Assembly: GCF_037975245.1 (NCBI RefSeq)
Contig: NC_092580.1
Span: 18,586,501-18,650,500, forward strand
Reading direction: 5' to 3'
Source of the DNA: Apostichopus japonicus
Lineage: Eukaryota > Echinodermata > Holothuroidea > Aspidochirotida > Stichopodidae
Length of the DNA: 64,000 nucleotides
Of the stretch, positions 63,086 through 64,000 are shown piece after piece (position 1 is the stretch's first letter; every line of letters begins with the position of its first letter). The notes under the pieces were generated by a model. That model worked only from the letters and a program-made list of their open reading frames with translations. It made no database searches and was not told the DNA's origin. A program made the position numbers and the translations under genes.

Positions 63086-63902
63086 ATTTAAAAAAAAAAT
63101 CATGTGAGTGATAAATAGCCCCCCCCCCCCCAAGAAAAAAATATTAAGCGCGCTAGGAAAAAGCACTGTATTTTGGGGTAATTCACTATGTCGTCGAATA
63201 TAATTTGTTGAAAAAAAGGTTTTCCCCTTTGTTACATTAACATAGCTTTTGTAGTTAGTAGTCTATGTAGCCTATCAAGCAGATAACTCAACTCAGTTGC
63301 TTACCCGCTTTACCAGAGTGAATAATAAGTTTGTGAAGTGAGGGCCAGTGCTACAAATGTACCGCAAAAAATTCGGAACAAAATTGCAGTCGCGAAAGAT
63401 GGGATGTCTGACTAACACTGACCGTATCGTTCACGAGTAGTGCGGGTGGGGGGTACAAGGCAGCAGTCGGAATTTTCTGGCTCCAAAACCCATCAAGTTG
63501 GAATTTCAGCCACTGCATTCCCCCTCCCCCCCAACTTCAGGCTCGCTACTGAACGTAAACGTAAAGAAATCGATTGGATCTTTCGTATTAAGTCACCGGC
63601 CTCGACAAAGACTTGGGACCCCTTAAGTGCCTTAACAACTATCAGTTCTACAAACATGTTATCCGTTCTTTGCTCATTCATCCGCTTCCTGTATAGTCAT
63701 GGTTTATTTGGTTTTAATTCCATCAATGCAACTTACACTTATCTAGCGTCATACTTACATTGTGTTAGTATATTTTGTACTTTTCATTCGACTGCCAAGT
63801 ATTGCTAACGAAGGCCCCAAGGTGACCGAAATTCTAATATATTTTCTAAAACTTTACTCCTTATTTTTCAATTATGAGTCATATCTTATTTCTCTGGTTT
63901 TC

Positions 63903-63908
<6 letters not shown>
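63086..63908. other. No gene recognised
   Basis: A C-run at 63119-63132. The 122-residue plus-strand frame at 63440-63808 shows no known domain. Confidence 0.35.
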
Positions 63909-63956
<48 letters not shown>

Positions 63957-63960
63957 AATA

Positions 63961-63989
<29 letters not shown>
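63909..63989. repeat. (AAT)n followed by (TA)n microsatellite
   Basis: ataataata repeated with one ctaata break, passing into pure TA at the window edge. Confidence 0.95.
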
Positions 63990-63995
<6 letters not shown>

Positions 63996-64000
63996 AGTAT

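Overview
This is eukaryotic, intron-bearing, AT-rich animal DNA. The clues are split genes with GT/AG junctions, an adhesion GPCR locus with a GAIN/GPS region, an intronless-coding rhodopsin-family GPCR, Penelope-like and LINE retroelements, tRNA- and U2 snRNA-derived SINEs, many hAT-like miniature elements and long (TA)n tracts. Frequent AGGCCTAT-type words and the receptor repertoire suggest a marine deuterostome invertebrate, most likely an echinoderm. That assignment is inference, not proof.

Layout. Bases 1-15500 are gene-poor: a tRNA-type SINE (411-785), a small tandem repeat (4570-4815), AT microsatellites, an hAT-like MITE with a perfect 8-bp duplication (11148-11492) and a U2 snRNA-headed SINE (12708-12898). 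Bases 15545-21490 hold the most striking structure, a nest of insertions. An old repeat (family X) is split by a U2-SINE (11-bp TSD). The SINE is split by an element with 219-bp perfect terminal inverted repeats made of GATATC-centred palindromes (6-bp TSD). That element's fossil ORF is split by an hAT-like element (8-bp TSD). Inside the hAT-like element lies an inverted array of 373-bp units, each with a 72-nt tRNA-like fold. Uninterrupted copies of the two outermost layers lie elsewhere in the window, and a 49-bp relative of the GATATC element sits at 36403-36451.

Bases 22500-49800 carry two tandem copies of one adhesion GPCR gene, both on the minus strand. Copy A (22528-29927) keeps a signal-peptide exon, a broken GAIN exon and the TM2 to TM7 exons, but has a stop codon between TM3 and TM4. 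Copy B (32613-48181) has GAIN, GPS and all TM exons in matching splice phase, but has a 48-bp in-frame deletion around extracellular loop 3 and an ATG-to-ATT change in its exon-1 copy. Penelope fragments, a decayed LINE, hAT MITEs and a 69-bp minisatellite fill the introns. A rhodopsin-family GPCR (45583-46584) lies between copy B's exon 1 and its GAIN exons, with a decayed paralogue fragment just upstream.

Bases 50500-64000 contain an 18-copy hairpin minisatellite (50577-51825), a 1.25-kb TTAA-flanked element with long inverted repeats (53164-54414), a stop-ridden transposase/integrase-like pseudogene (55409-57690), a 105-bp tandem repeat (62747-63085) and otherwise unannotatable AT-rich DNA. 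No CRISPR, operon or prokaryotic signal is present.
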